In this document: positions 1 to 10,790 of the stretch, in pieces | Layout: each line of letters begins with the position of its first letter | How positions within the stretch are numbered: the stretch's first letter is position 1 | Source: Artemia franciscana | Lineage: Eukaryota > Arthropoda > Branchiopoda > Anostraca > Artemiidae | DNA: 64,000 nucleotides | Direction: 5' to 3' | Assembly: GCF_032884065.1 (NCBI RefSeq) | Contig: NC_088872.1 | Span: 3,844,001 to 3,908,000, forward strand | Program-made: the position numbers and the translations under genes | Notes under the pieces: generated by a model | What the model saw: only the letters and a program-made list of their open reading frames with translations | The model's database searches: none | Told to the model about the DNA's origin: nothing

Positions 1-258
1 TTTTTTAACTGTAAGTAAGGAGCGACATTAAAACTTAAAACAAACAGAAATTAATCCGTATATGAAATGGGTTGTCCCCTTCTCAACGCCTCGCTCTTTA
101 CGCTAAAACTTTTAAATGTTTTGAAAAGTAGAATTGTGGCAAAGAGTCAAACTTTAGCGTAAAGAGCGAGGCGTTGAGGACGGGACAACCCACTTCATAT
201 ACGGATTAATTTCTGTTCGTTTTAAGTTTTAATGTCGCTCCTTACTTACAGTAAAAAA
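1..258. repeat. Family P palindrome, copy at window edge
   Basis: The first ~120 bases are repeated as their own reverse complement in the second ~120 bases, with a short AT-rich centre. Each arm carries GTAAGGAGCGAC, then a stretch reading AACAGAAATTAATCCGTATATG, then GCTCTTTACGCTAAA near the centre. The whole copy would fold into one long hairpin. It has no coding capacity, so it is a non-autonomous foldback or MITE-type repeat by inference. The matching copy in the opposite arm of the window is 46,735-46,990. Confidence 0.85.
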
Positions 259-361
259 AAACTAGTTTTTTTTTAATTTAGTTATTCATCTGCGGAGAGC
301 CGAAATCAGAACATGCATTAACTCAAAAACGTTCAGAAATGAAATAAAAAAACAAGTTTTT

Positions 362-592
362 TTTAACTGAAAGTAAGGAGCGACGTTAAAACTTAAAACA
401 AACATAAATTACTCCGTGTATGAAAGGGGCTGTTCCCTCCTCAACATCTCGTTCTTTACGCTAAAGTTTGACTCTTTCTCTCAATTCTACTTTATAAAAC
501 AGTAAATAACTGTAGCGTAAAGAGCTGGACGTTGAGGAGGGAACAGCCCCTTTCACACACGGAGTAATTTCTGTTCGTTTTAAGTTTTAATG
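362..592. repeat. Family P palindrome, truncated on its right arm
   Basis: This is the same family, from AACTGAAAGTAAGGAGCGAC to a break after TAAGTTTTAATG at about 592, where unrelated AT-rich sequence (593-757) begins. The right arm therefore lacks its last ~25 bases. The counterpart at 46,392-46,625 has the same truncation, so the break predates the split of the two arm copies. Confidence 0.8.
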
Positions 593-757
593 TTTGAAAA
601 CTTATTGAAAACTATAGTATTTATTATAAAAACGAAAAGGAAGAAGAAATAACCGGAAAAATCTAATATTATTTGTGACACAACCTCATATTACTTGACC
701 TGGCTTAATTGATTAAATCTTTGATAGTTTACCCTTACTGGGTTTTTTTCGAGACCT

Positions 758-1003
758 GTATGGTAGGTAAAGAGATTATAAGCCTTTTCGGACGATAGGA
801 GGCAATATTTTCGGGACACCAGTCGACTAACAGTACAGAGCTGCCAGTACGGTACAATTGTACCGTTTTACAACGGTAAATAAACGGTAAACGTATGGTA
901 GGTAAAGAGATTATAAGCTTCTTTGGACGATAGGAGGCAATTTTTTCCGGAAACCAGCCGGCTAACAGTACAGAGCTGCCAGTACGGTACAATTGTACCG
1001 TTT
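758..1003 (+). repeat. Two-unit direct repeat with a 16-bp palindrome
   Basis: A ~110 bp unit starting GTATGGTAGGTAAAGAGATT occurs twice, 135 bp apart. Each unit ends in the perfect palindrome CGGTACAATTGTACCG. The units differ at about a dozen positions. The opposite arm has the same pair at 45,985-46,233. The translations of this stretch look repetitive rather than gene-like. Confidence 0.75.
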
Positions 1004-1777
1004 TAGTATAATTTAGAGATCCTAGTGCAATTCGGTATATTCAAATTTTTTTGGGAAAAATCAAATTTTCCGGTACATTTTGGTTTTATTTGCTCTCTGA
1101 GTCGGATAGCTTCTAATTTCTATATTTCTTCTAAGTTCTAATTTACCGAAAATTGTTTTTTTGTTTCGTCAAATTTTGACCTGCTGTTCCGATGCTACAA
1201 ATTAATCTCTTATGGAAAATTTTAGCCAGAAAACTGGTGCAAATTATTTTAATGCGTTGACAACACTGTACCAGTGCTTAAAATAGGATTACATGGCGAG
1301 CAGTGAAGAACTCCTCTAATCCTTGGCTGGAACAAAAAATACGATTATGGCTTAAATTCCTCTGCCCAATCGAAATTTTATCAATTTCCCATCCACTTAA
1401 AAAAAAAAAAAAAAAAAAAAAAACCTGGCTGCATCTAGCAGAGTGATCAAAACCAAAATTTATGATGAACAAACTTGATCAAGCAGTTCAAGGCCATTGT
1501 CATGGTGGTTAGCAATAATTACTGTATTTTTTTGGTACCTGAATATGTAATAAAAACGAGCGAAGGATATAGGTTTATAGTTAGTTTTTGATAAACAGCT
1601 AAAGTCTAAGTAGTTACAATTTGAATATGTTAAAATATTTTGTAAGTTGCCATTTTACGCATTTAATTACAGCAGATTTAAGTAAGAAAACATTTCAGTT
1701 AAAGCAAAATGTCAGGTAGATCTTTCAGACAGTTGAGGATTTCGTATCCCTAGATCAAACTTTCTTTTTTTCTTTTT
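1004..1777. other. Unassigned intergenic DNA with a poly-A tract
   Basis: AT-rich sequence with no open frame worth calling. The A-run at about 1,399-1,422 is roughly twice as long as the matching T-run in the other arm (near 45,568). That is the kind of length difference expected between alleles. Confidence 0.6.
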
Positions 1778-2330
1778 TCAGGATTGCATAAAAAATTCAG
1801 TTGTTATTAGATTTTTTCTATAATCTATCCAACCATCCTAGGGTAGAACTATGGTAGATAGCCATAGAACTTAGGGATGATCAGGGTTTTTGGTTTGACT
1901 CATGACGGACAATGTCCACTGGACTTGTATGCAAAAGGTGGGGGGACTGAATTTGATTGGAATTTGCGAAGAAGTGACTTAAGCCTAATACAAGGCTGAA
2001 GGCCTCGACCGAGTCCGTTGATTTTTGAATCAAAATCAAGTTGCCATCAAGCCACTAGCCAATTGGAGACAAAGGCCAAACAGGTAGTCTTATTGAGAGG
2101 CAAAGCGGGCATAAACCTTTTGAGGATTGTATGAAAAATGATGTCACTTTCATTTGTTGTACAATATTGCCTATCATCCATCCATCGATCCATCCTAGAG
2201 TCGAACTAAGGTAGTTAGCCATGTCGACTGGACTTGTATGCAAAACGGGGGGACTAAATTTGCTTGGACTCACAGGCGAACACGTGACCTAAGCCTAATA
2301 GGCTTGCCCGCTTTGAGTCTCACGTGGAAT
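1778..2330 (+). repeat. Degenerate direct repeat, ~340 bp period
   Basis: The block that starts AGGATTGCATAAAAAATTCAG (1,781) recurs as AGGATTGTATGAAAAATGATG (2,121). Both are followed by CCATCCTAG, then CTGGACTTGTATGCAAAA, then a G-run and AAGCCTAATA. Two diverged tandem units of a non-coding repeat; family unknown. The opposite-arm copy lies at about 44,660-45,212. Confidence 0.6.
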
Positions 2331-3577
2331 ACCGTGTTTTAGGATCAACGCATAACAGACCAATCCCCTGGACTCGCAGGAAAACCGGGAGACCTATAGT
2401 TTTCCAAGTATTTTGGTAAACAGCACGGGTAAAGCCACCTGAGACCAACATAGCTACACACTCTCTTCCTTCATTGCAATCTAACCAATGCCCCTTTCTT
2501 TACACCCTCACAAGAAGTATTAATTTTGGTCTTCTATATTCAATTAGAATGAGAAAGTTCCCAGCTTTAGATTTATTTACCGAAAGTAATGTTTCGGTTA
2601 CCTAGCTTAATCATTTGTCTCTGATAATTTAAGAAGACTTCCAACTTGTGGTACATCAAGAACAACCACTTCAACTCAAGAGATTAACTTGTTTTTGTGG
2701 ACCCCAAACTTACGAATCAAATTTTTCCTCGATTCTAAGTCAACTTTTCCAACATCTACTAAAATTTTTTTATTAAAACAAAAAAGATAGTATATTTTTT
2801 CATGTTTAGATAATAATATAAGAAGTTTTTTTCGTCTAAGGAGACAGCATTGTAATTTATTTCGTGGGTGGTAAATAAACAAAGGTTTTTCACTACTTCC
2901 TTTCCTCCCCAAAAATTTAGTGTTTGCGCGAGGAGACTAAAATGCAGCACCTCCTTTTGCATTAATTATTGAAGGTTTGGATTATTGGATGTTAAAATTG
3001 GATAATTGGAGGAATTATTGGAGGTTAATATTTAATTGGAGGGTTAAAAAATGGTTACATTTTACCTATTTTTTGTCCAAAAAAGCTACCTAATAGAGTC
3101 ACGATTAATTAAATTTTGATTGTTGTTACAAAAATCTATCCATATTAGGTACACATGGTAACTTATTAGGAGAGGACGCCTTAAGTAAAAAAAAAAAAAA
3201 AAAAAATAAATCAACTCAGCAGAAGGAAAATTAATAAGAAGTCCCAAATTATTTGCTATAGCGAAGCTCAGGAAAAGATTCATGGCTCATCCTTATCTTC
3301 TGTATGTACCTAGTGATTTTTTTTTGTCAATAGTTTCTATTGTTGTTTCTATTGTTCACATTGTGTATATAAAATATAACTCTTCTTCTTATAGGCAATT
3401 TTAAGTTTTCTTTAGTATCTATTTTTGATAAGAAATAGTAAATTATGGTTAGAGTAATAGTTGTTCTTTTTGCTTGAACATTTTATTTACAAATTCATTG
3501 GACACAAAAAAGCGCATTTTAATAATATTCTCAGTTATCAGATTTTATTTACTAGATTCCACCTACTTTTAATCTAG
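2331..3577 (+). other. Non-coding DNA upstream of the Spätzle-like exon
   Basis: No convincing coding exon was found. The gene below needs an upstream exon with a start codon and a phase-0 splice donor. I checked a candidate start at 3,281, but joining it to the exon at 3,578 gives an immediate stop. The first exon is therefore either further upstream, possibly outside the window, or not recognisable to me. A poly-A tract lies at 3,187-3,206. Confidence 0.55.
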
Positions 3578-3942
3578 GTAACAGCAGCTTGTATTACTAT
3601 TGCCCTAGCAGCGGAAACTGAAGATCAGATCACAGCTGAATCTGCCAACGCAAATCCATCAAGATATAAGCAACAGGGCCACCACCGGCCAGGCTATCAG
3701 CAACCAAGTCATTATCAGCCAGGTCACCATAAACAAGGCCATCATCAACCAAAATATGATAATAAATACCCAGCAAAGTATGAGGATGCTCCAGCCTGTG
3801 CCAAGCTTTCAGGAAGACCTTGGTGCCTCGAAGATCCTGAATATCCAACTTATGAGATTCAAAAAGCCCTTGAAGAGCACTATGACGCGGTTTTAGCCCT
3901 TTATAAGGATGTGGAGCTTGATACAAAGAACTCTGTGGAGGG
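3578..3942 (+). CDS. Spätzle-like ligand precursor, pro-region exon (copy 1)
   Basis: This internal exon encodes 121 residues, read from a TCTAG acceptor (phase 0) to a GTAAGC donor (phase 2). The first residues, VTAACITIALAAETEDQ, look like the end of a signal peptide. A His/Gln/Tyr-rich pro-region follows, with HHRPGYQQPSHYQPGHH. Next comes PACAKLSGRPWC-LEDPEYP, matching the conserved Cys pair and YP motif found before the cystine knot in Spätzle/neurotrophin-type proteins. The last part is an acidic helix ending KNSVEG. The split Gly codon (GG|C) joins in frame to the exon at 9,035. The family is established as secreted Toll-receptor ligands activated by proteolysis. Assignment here is by motif reading, and the subfamily (spz1-6) is unresolved. 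The start codon was not found. Confidence 0.82.
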
Positions 3943-3960
3943 GTAAGCTCTTAGATTTGT

Positions 3961-4110
3961 TCATGGGCGTCATTTGGGGGGACAAGGGGGCAGTTGCCAC
4001 CTTCCAAAAATTTGGAGAAAAAATTATTATATAGCCAATGCTCTTGACTATTTGGATATGGACCCCTCTTACCCCCTCCCCAATATAGATTCTAGAAATA
4101 CGCCACTAGA
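3961..4110 (+). repeat. Dispersed ~150 bp repeat
   Basis: It runs from CATGGGCGTCATTTGGGGGG through GAAAAAATTATTATATAGCC to CTAGAAATACGCCACTAGA. Related copies lie at about 42,877-43,026 (-, other arm) and 52,573-52,720 (+). Both the 3,961 and the 52,573 copies sit next to a LINE tail, so they may travel with it. Confidence 0.6.
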
Positions 4111-4149
4111 TTTATTGATAAACAAAATTTTATAGTCAGAGGAGTTTTT

Positions 4150-4490
4150 CCAAGACTCAACTAAATCTTGTTGCCACCAATGAAAGGTTAAGATGTAAAG
4201 ACCGTATTTTATGGAGGAAGAATGACTGATTGCCAAAGATCACGCTGGGGAAAGAACATTGCTGAGGACTAGGGACAAAAGAAAGTTAGGGCCTCCCCAA
4301 ATTGGGTGGGAAGAGGATCATGACAAGGAATTTAAAATACGTTAGAACTTTATGTGAGGGGGTAAAGAGTGAGGCTTTGAATATATTGGGGTGAAGGTGG
4401 ATCCTGCACAGCTTTGGTGGCCTTAGGTGGCTTAGCAATGCAGCGACTTGTAGTGGCAGTAGGTGTAGTAGTTCTGAGTAGCTTATGTGA
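4150..4490 (+). mobile_element. LINE 3'-end fragment, decayed
   Basis: Frames on the + strand read KYVRTLCEGVKSEALNILG and, after a stop, RWILHSFGGLRWLSNAATC. The same arrangement (LGEALNRMG, then CVEFRWLGAAVC) occurs at 52,745-52,850, just downstream of a peptide typical of the C-terminus of non-LTR retrotransposon ORF2. A frameshift separates the upstream part (GWEEDHDKEFKIR) from the tail, and several stops are present. The opposite-arm copy is 42,497-42,837. Confidence 0.45.
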
Positions 4491-4554
4491 AGTGCTGCCA
4501 AGTTTGACGTAATATTTTTCTGGATAATGAGTTGGAGTTTTTGGTCAAAAAAAA

Positions 4555-4770
4555 CTTTATTTGTGTTTTGGCTACGGTGGTTTAAAAGGTAGTATGCACC
4601 ACAGCATAAATTAGTAAAAAAAAATTTGGCCAAAATTTAGTAAAATTGGCAACGGTAATTTAAAAGGTGGTCTGCAGCGCAACATAAATTATTAAAAATT
4701 TTCTGTTCTCACAACCTGTTTTATGTGTCAAAATTAAGAATTTAGAAGAAAAAAATACTTTGGTGTTCTT
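4555..4770 (+). repeat. Copy of the GGCTACGGT repeat
   Basis: Contains GGCTACGGTGGTTTAAAAGG, then TAAATTAGTAAAAA, TTTTCTGTTC and AATTAAGAATTTAGAAGAAA. The same string of blocks recurs at 7,240-7,470 and 7,720-7,930, and in the other arm. The unit is non-coding; family unknown. Confidence 0.6.
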
Positions 4771-5429
4771 AGGTTAATATTAATGAATTATCTTTTATAC
4801 AAGAAAGACCAATATATATTTTCAAGCACAATATTGATAGCCAATTTTCTTGAATAGGAGATCTATTAAATTTTGACGAAATTAATAAGTCCTATATATC
4901 TTGAATTTTTGTTTTAGTATGCCGCATCTTGTATTTGTGATGCATTGCACCGTAGTGTTAGGTCTCTAACAAGCTGAGCAGCTGGATCAAAGGATTGTCT
5001 GAGGTGATTCCTAAAAAAGGCTTTCTAGTATGAACAAACAATTGACTGAATGATTGTAATAAAATACAAGAATCTGGATTTGATCAAGTTATCGAGCATA
5101 TTTTTCCAATAAAGTGCTACTGTACATATAATGGACATATGCGTGCAGTATTCTGACGAATATTGCACTTAGCACCTTCTCAATTACTACAACGGAGTTT
5201 AATCATTGCATTCATAAAAGAAAAAAAAAAACACCATTCACAGAAAAATTAAACGAAAAATTTATTTACTTTTATAGATTAATACAAATTGTTTTGTAGT
5301 TGAAATTTAGATCCTTATATCCATGGATGCCTTGAGCTTTTTATCTTTTGTTTATATTTTTGAAGAAAACGGCAAAGTTATATTATTATTCTCACTTCCA
5401 TGATATCATCCCAAAAACTTCTTTCCAGG

Positions 5430-6153
5430 CTGGTTGGGCAATTAGGTTTTGGTAATTAAAAGTGTGACATACGCCGTTTTTGTATAGATAGATAGATAAG
5501 TGTATATTAAAGCCAAACATACAGCCATGAACACATACAATAACATAAAAGAAAGACACAAATAACATAAACTTTGATCAGCGATCATCATAAAACACTT
5601 AAATGAAACACTGCATTAACCTAACTGTTTTTGTATATTTCCTGAAGATTTAAAACAAAGAAAATAGTTTATCGGCTATCCTCCGCTCTGGAGGATGAGA
5701 CTAATGGGGATAAAAGGAACATATTCTAAACCAAATTTTAATGCTGTTTACAGTGGTGAAAATTTATTTAAATGTTCCTAGCAAATTTAAAACCATTATA
5801 TTTTGTTGAGTATATCTCCTTTTTCCTATAGATAAGAGGATCCTCCTCTGTCAAAAGTATTCGTAGTGAATTCAAAGTTAATATACTTTTGGTGTACGTC
5901 CCCTTTTTCTTAACAAAAAAAGACAAATACCATAGCTCTGTACCATAATACCATAGCTCTATAAGATAACGCTCTTTTGTCAAAACTGGTGTATAAATCT
6001 TTTTTTATCTTCGTAACGCTAAGAGACAAGACAATTCTAACCGTACTGTTTGATTCTTCGCGCTGATTTTACCCACAACACATACATAACTTATTTTTGA
6101 CCAAAATGGCAAATGTCACACTTTTAATTATCACTGCTGAATTGATTGTGCAG
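5430..6153. mobile_element. MITE-like insertion with ~55 bp inverted ends
   Basis: The left end, CTGGTTGGGCAATTAGG followed by TAATTAAAAGTGTGACAT (5,430-5,485), is repeated inverted at 6,100-6,153, ending ATTGATTGTGCAG. The interior contains a short (GATA)n run at about 5,486 and no gene. The opposite-arm copy is 40,845-41,567. I infer a non-autonomous DNA transposon; I could not define a target duplication. Confidence 0.5.
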
Positions 6154-7077
6154 TGTAGAAAAAGAAACAGTTATAAATGCGAATTGGCTAGTTCACGTCC
6201 TCCAAGGAGCTAAGTTCGCTGATTGGCCTCCGAATAGCTAAACGGTTTGAAATAAACATAGACTTTGAGAAACATTTAACAGGTGAATAAACCATAAGTC
6301 TAAAATAGAAAGTGATTTAACTGTCTAAATATACAAATTACCTTTTTAGGTTCTTAAGAGGCAGCAAAATAATGCTGGTTTAAGTGCAAAGAGGTGATAC
6401 AACAAGTACCGATTATCTAATATTTTGACCTACATTGTTGCATATGTTTGCCTATTTAGACATATTCAATCGAAATATTCACCAGTTTTCTAAATAGAGG
6501 AATAGGTGTGGCCACTTTTCGCAGCCGATTCGGTAGGATGACACAATGATAAAGAAGCTATGCGGGGGAGAGAAATATCAAAAAACAATTGACAGATATT
6601 TGGTGAAAAAGTAATCTGTCAGAGCAACTGCCTCTCAGCCTTTTTTATGCTCTATATAAGAATTTTAGATGTTAAAGACTCCTCCCCCTGTGACTTATAA
6701 TTGTAAGTGTTAGATTTTAATTCATGTGAACATCGCCCTCTTGACCATTAAAACTCTAATATATTGCTCCTCACAGATCCCTCCCTTTTATGGAGTTTTC
6801 CCCACGTGACTAAACAAGGGTCTAGACTAGAAGTAGGAGTAAAAAACAGTCATCTCTTGGAATTCAATATGTTCATGTATGACTTTTTTTGTCTCTTATG
6901 GAGCGTAATTTTAACAAACAATTTTCTAGAGTTGTAATTTAGATTATATCTTAGTTTGGTTTTAAGCTAAAAATAGGCTCGTTAGAAGAACTATAAGATT
7001 TCTGTAAATTACTGACCAAAACTAATTGTTCGTACACAGCTCTCAAGGTAAGACAATTACCATTTTGATTTCAAAAG

Positions 7078-8060
7078 CTCAAAATTACAACTACTTCAGA
7101 ACTTTAGAATAGGACTCGTAGTCCGTTTGGTAAAAAAAAAGGAACTCCTGAGCCCTAATTACCACGAAACCCTTTTTATCATTTTTATCTCTTTGTTGTA
7201 TTGTTCATTGTGTGTTTTTAATGCGTGTATTGTGTATTTTGTAAAAATTAGCAAAATTGGCTACGGTAATTTAAAAGTTGGTACGCAGCACAACATGAAT
7301 TAGTAAAATTTGTTAGTGAAAAACCGTAGAAATTAGAAAAATTGGCTACGGTAGTTTAAAAGGTGGTATGCAGCACAACATAAATTAATACAAATTTTCT
7401 GTTCTTCACAATCCGTTTTACATGTCAAAATTAAGAATTTAGAAGAAAAAAATACTTTGCGGGATTAATTCATTATTGAAATACTTTGGGGTATTAATTC
7501 ATTCTGTTCATATATAGCTAGACACGCATGTGAAGCTCAAAATTACAACTACTTTTGAATTTTAGAATAGGACTCATAGCGCATTTGGTAAAAAAAACAA
7601 AAACTCCTGAGTTCTAATTACCACAAGACCCCTTTTATCATTTCTATCTCTTTGTTGTATTGTTTATTGTATACTAAAATTGCGCGTACTGTGTGTTGTG
7701 TAAAAAGTATCGAAATTGGCTACGGTAGTTTGAAAGGTGGTATGCAGCACAACATGAATTAGTAAAAAAATTTTGTAAGAAACAGTAGAAATTTGTAAAA
7801 ATTTTCTGTTCTTCACAATCCGTTTTACGTGTCAAAATTAAGAATTTAGAAGAAAAAAAAATACTTTGCGGTATTAATTCATTCTTGAAATACTTTGGGG
7901 TATCAATTCATGTCATTCTGTTCATATATGGCTAGACATGCATGTGAACCACAAAATTACAACTACTTCAGAATTTTATAATAGGACTTGTAGTGTATTT
8001 GGTAAAAAAAAAAAAAAAGAAGAAGAAAAATCCTGATTCCTAATTATCATCAAACCCTTT
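7078..8060 (+). repeat. Three-unit tandem repeat, ~410-460 bp period
   Basis: CTCAAAATTACAACTACTT recurs at 7,078, 7,538 and 7,951. Each is followed by TAGAATAGGACT, TTGGTAAAAA, a CTTTTTATCATTT block and then the GGCTACGG repeat and TACTTTGCGG/TACTTTGGGG blocks. Unit divergence is about 10 percent by eye. This is a local amplification inside the intron and is shared by both arms. Confidence 0.65.
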
Positions 8061-9034
8061 TTATCATTTCATCTCTTTATTCCATTGTTTATTGCGTGTT
8101 TTCAACGTATTGTAATTTCATTTCACTGCTAGACTCATATAAAATTTATTAGGTGTACACATATTATTTATATTTTTGGTTAATAGTTCAAGTGGGCCCA
8201 ATATTTTTCTTGCCTGCTTTTTTCGTAATTTATCAGGGTTTGAACCAATTTAATTATTAAAAATTATTTTATGTCTATTTAAAATAAGCTTTAGTAATAA
8301 CTATACTATTTAGTTGATTTACAACGTCTTTTGTAAATATAGATGGCATTGAAACAAACAAATTTTAGAAAATCAATTTAAATAAATCTGGAGTAGTTTC
8401 ATCTATCTGATGAATACAACGGTAAAATATTTTGAGGATTTGCGCCAGAAATAATAATAATTCTTTATCTTAACAAAATTTGAATAAAAACCAAAAATTT
8501 AATTAGAGAAATTATTATTGTTCAGGATATTAGAGCGGTAGTGATTTCTCTAGATTTTAGCCCTCCATACTTCAATAAATATTACCTGTTACGCATTTTA
8601 TTGCCCAGGGACACTGATAAAAAAAAAAATCCATTCTCTAGCCCATATAAATGAGGGGCTTCTGACGTCTCTATATTATCAATATTTCTAAGACTTTTAG
8701 AAACATTTCTTATAGGTTCTGTATATTTGTCTGTGTCTACTGTTATTTCTTTTACCCTGTTCCAAATCCCTCAAAATAAGTCCTGCAAAATAAAAATCTA
8801 ACTATAGATTACTTGGTGCCTTTGTTTTTGCCTTACCATAAATGAATCTTTTTCTGTTTTGTAGTATGATTCCTTATTTTTTACATAAGATTCATAATTC
8901 TTTTTTCAAGCTTATACTCCTCCAGAATGTGTTATTGATTAAAGTCTGGTAGGTATTAGGATAAAATAATTGTTGTAAAAGAAAAGAGAATTATGGCACC
9001 ATACAAAATTATTTATTGTTCTTTTCTGTTTTAG

Positions 9035-9371
9035 CCTTTATGATATAAGAGATGAAACATATCTTTGCCCTTCTTCTACCAATTATGTTCAACCCCTTCG
9101 AGCGGTCAATTCAGAAGGCAAATGGAAAATCATCGTCAACAAAGTCGAAGTCAGATACTACAAATTCGACCAGAACACACGAGTTGAAGAGTGTGAGGCC
9201 CCTGAACATCCTTGTCCACTTGTCCCAGAATGCTACGAGTCAAAGTGTGTCCAGAAGAATATTTATCATAGATTTCTAGTTTATGACCCATATGACTATG
9301 ACTATCCTTTCTCTATCGAGTCTTTCAAACTTCCGTCTGCCTGTTCATGCTTTCTAGCTGCTTTCTATTGA
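9035..9371 (+). CDS. Spätzle-like ligand precursor, cystine-knot exon (copy 1)
   Basis: This terminal exon (337 bp, phase 2 in) encodes 111 residues plus a TGA stop. Order of motifs: YLCPSS, then GKWKIIVNKVEVRYY, RVEECEAPEHPCPLVPEC, SKCVQK, YHRFLVYDPYD, FSIESFKLPSACSC. The spacing W..IVN, EEC, PC, C, C, then a final C-S-C after an LPS motif, is the Spätzle cystine-knot pattern. Seven cysteines are visible. Known family members are disulfide-linked dimeric Toll ligands in immunity or development. I infer the same role but cannot choose a paralogue. No obvious basic convertase site precedes YLC. An AATAAA lies 52 bp after the stop. The other-arm copy (37,969-37,633) differs by about one base per 230. 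Confidence 0.88.
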
Positions 9372-9422
9372 TTTAAAGATAAGATATAAAAATTATTTTT
9401 GTACTTCCATTTTGAAAATATA

Positions 9423-9428
9423 AATAAA
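9423..9428 (+). promoter_or_regulatory. Poly-A signal of the Spätzle-like gene
   Basis: AATAAA within overlapping ATAAATAAATAAA, 52 bp after the stop codon. Position and sequence fit a polyadenylation signal. The surrounding DNA is AT-rich, so chance occurrence cannot be excluded. Confidence 0.5.
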
Positions 9429-9458
9429 TAAATTTTCTATCACACAATTATTTGGTAG

Positions 9459-9545
9459 TTCACGTGGAGAACCATTGTCGATAAAATCAAAGGTCAATAC
9501 AGCCTATCAACCAAAACACCGGCTGAGGAATGCACAGCTCTTCAC
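9459..9545 (+). pseudogene. Relic of a second Spätzle cystine-knot exon
   Basis: About 90 bp past the stop, one frame reads FTWRTIVDKIKGQY, then TPAEECTALH. Aligned with the real exon (GKWKIIVNKVEVRYY, then NTRVEECEAPEH), the W, IV, K, Y, T, EEC and H positions agree with one residue of gap. A stop codon lies directly upstream of the matching stretch, and the downstream cysteines are absent. I read this as a decayed tandem duplicate of part of the exon. The opposite arm keeps it at 37,545-37,471. Confidence 0.55.
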
Positions 9546-9599
9546 CTCTTACGTTCAACATGAACAAATCAGTTCAAAAATCAACTGAAAATGACGTGA

Positions 9600-10225
9600 A
9601 GGGGGTAATAATCAGCTGAAGAAAACAATATTTAGTTAATTAATAACTGCATAATTTAATTAAAATCAATATCCATTGTAAATTGGCGTCCTACTCCGAA
9701 CTATTATCATTGATAACCGTAAGCTTATTGTCTTGCTAGATAAAAGGCCTTTTTAGATATAAAGTATTACAATGATCGAAAAATACAAACAACCACCAGA
9801 AATCTAACAAGAATGATGGCAATCAATCAGGTAATAGGGAAAAAGAAAATAGGTAAGAAAAGTTAAAAGTAAAAAGAAATAAGGTAATAGGAAAAGTGTG
9901 TGTTTTTCGTTTAAACTACCGGCTATCACCTGTAAGTAAATTGGATTTTTCCAAAAGTTAAATGCTTTAATACATATCAGGTATTTGCAATCGATCAATC
10001 ACAGAAGGATATTTGAATAGAGTGTTCGCCTTTGCTTGAACGGCTGGGTATCACCGGTTAGTGACTGGAATTCCCACAAAGTTTAATACTTCGTAACACA
10101 TATGGGGTGCTAGTTCATTGTAAAGCTTGAAACAAATTTGCTAATCAATCAAAGGTTACAATCAATCAGGTAATAGGGAAGGATATTTTAATAGAGTGCT
10201 CGCCTTCACTTGAACGGATGGGTAT
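9600..10225. other. Non-coding 3' flank with short duplications
   Basis: No gene. Small repeated phrases such as AATCAATCAGGTAATAGGGA (9,820 and 10,160) and CTTGAACGG..GGGTATCA (10,035 and 10,208) show local duplication. The phrase CTAGTTC.TTGTAAAGCTTG recurs at 10,110 and 10,857, on either side of the family H copy below. Confidence 0.55.
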
Positions 10226-10790
10226 CAAACAGTTCGTGGTAACGAACTGTTGTAAGGAGCGACCCGGCTCAATAGTAACCAAAACTAAAAAAAATGGAAT
10301 TTTGATACCAATAGTTACATCAAAAGAATCGTATTTTAATGCTGATTTTAAATATATAGGTTTCATCAAGATCAGTTATACCCACCAAAAGTTAAGAGCC
10401 TGAGAAAATTCGCCTCATTTTAGAAAATAGGGAGAAACACCCCCTAAAAGTCATACAATCTTACGGATAATCACACCATCAGATTCAGCGTATCAGAGAA
10501 CCTTATTGTAGAAGTTTCAAGCTCCTATCTACAAAAATGTGGAATTTCGCATTTTTTGCCAGAAGAAAGATCACGGATGCGTGATTATTTGTTTTTTTGT
10601 GTTTTTGTTTGTTTTTTTCCCAGGTGTGATCGTATCGACTGACTGGTCCTAGAATGTCGCAAGAGGGCTCATTCTAACGGAGATTAAAGTTCTAGTGCCC
10701 TTTTTAAGTGACCAAAAAATTGGAGGGCCCCTAGGCCCCCTCCCACGCTCATTTTCCCCCAAAGTCACCGGATAGAGTTAAGAGAAAGAC
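10226..10790 (+). mobile_element. Family H hairpin-headed repeat, copy 1
   Basis: It starts with the hairpin CAGTTCGTGGTAACGAACTG (10,230-10,249), directly followed by GTAAGGAGCGACCCGGCTC. Landmarks downstream are TGATACCAATAGTTACATC, CCTATCTACAAAAATGTGG, a GGATGCGTG block, GAGGGCTCATTCTAACGG, TTTTTAAGTGACCAAAAAAT and a CCTAGGCCCCCTCCCACGCT block. There is no coding capacity. The hairpin end recalls Helitron/Helentron termini, but no CTRR end is present, so the class is undetermined. It ends next to a scrap of family P. Other-arm copy: 36,235-36,782. Confidence 0.65.

Larger units (their letters stand above)
3943..9034 (+). other. Large repeat-filled intron of the Spätzle-like gene
   Basis: The 5.1 kb interval has a consensus donor (GTAAGC) and a pyrimidine-rich acceptor ending TTTTAG. 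Splicing keeps the frame. It contains a ~150 bp dispersed repeat, a LINE tail, an inverted-repeat insertion and several copies of a ~200-450 bp tandem unit, listed separately. Between about 4,800 and 5,430, 6,160 and 7,070, and 8,060 and 9,030, I see only AT-rich DNA. Confidence 0.75.

Noticed and set aside
3281-3300. ATGGCTCATCCTTATCTT as first exon of the Spätzle-like gene
   Set aside because: Using its GTATGT donor with the acceptor at 3,577 produces a stop at once; phase does not fit.
3630-3926. 98-codon frame on the opposite strand of the Spätzle pro-region exon
   Set aside because: A shadow of the true exon, which has splice sites, phase match and family motifs on the + strand.
4286-4633. 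115-codon - strand frame, also at 42,351-42,698
   Set aside because: Spans the boundary of two repeats (LINE tail and GGCTACGG repeat) on their non-coding strand.
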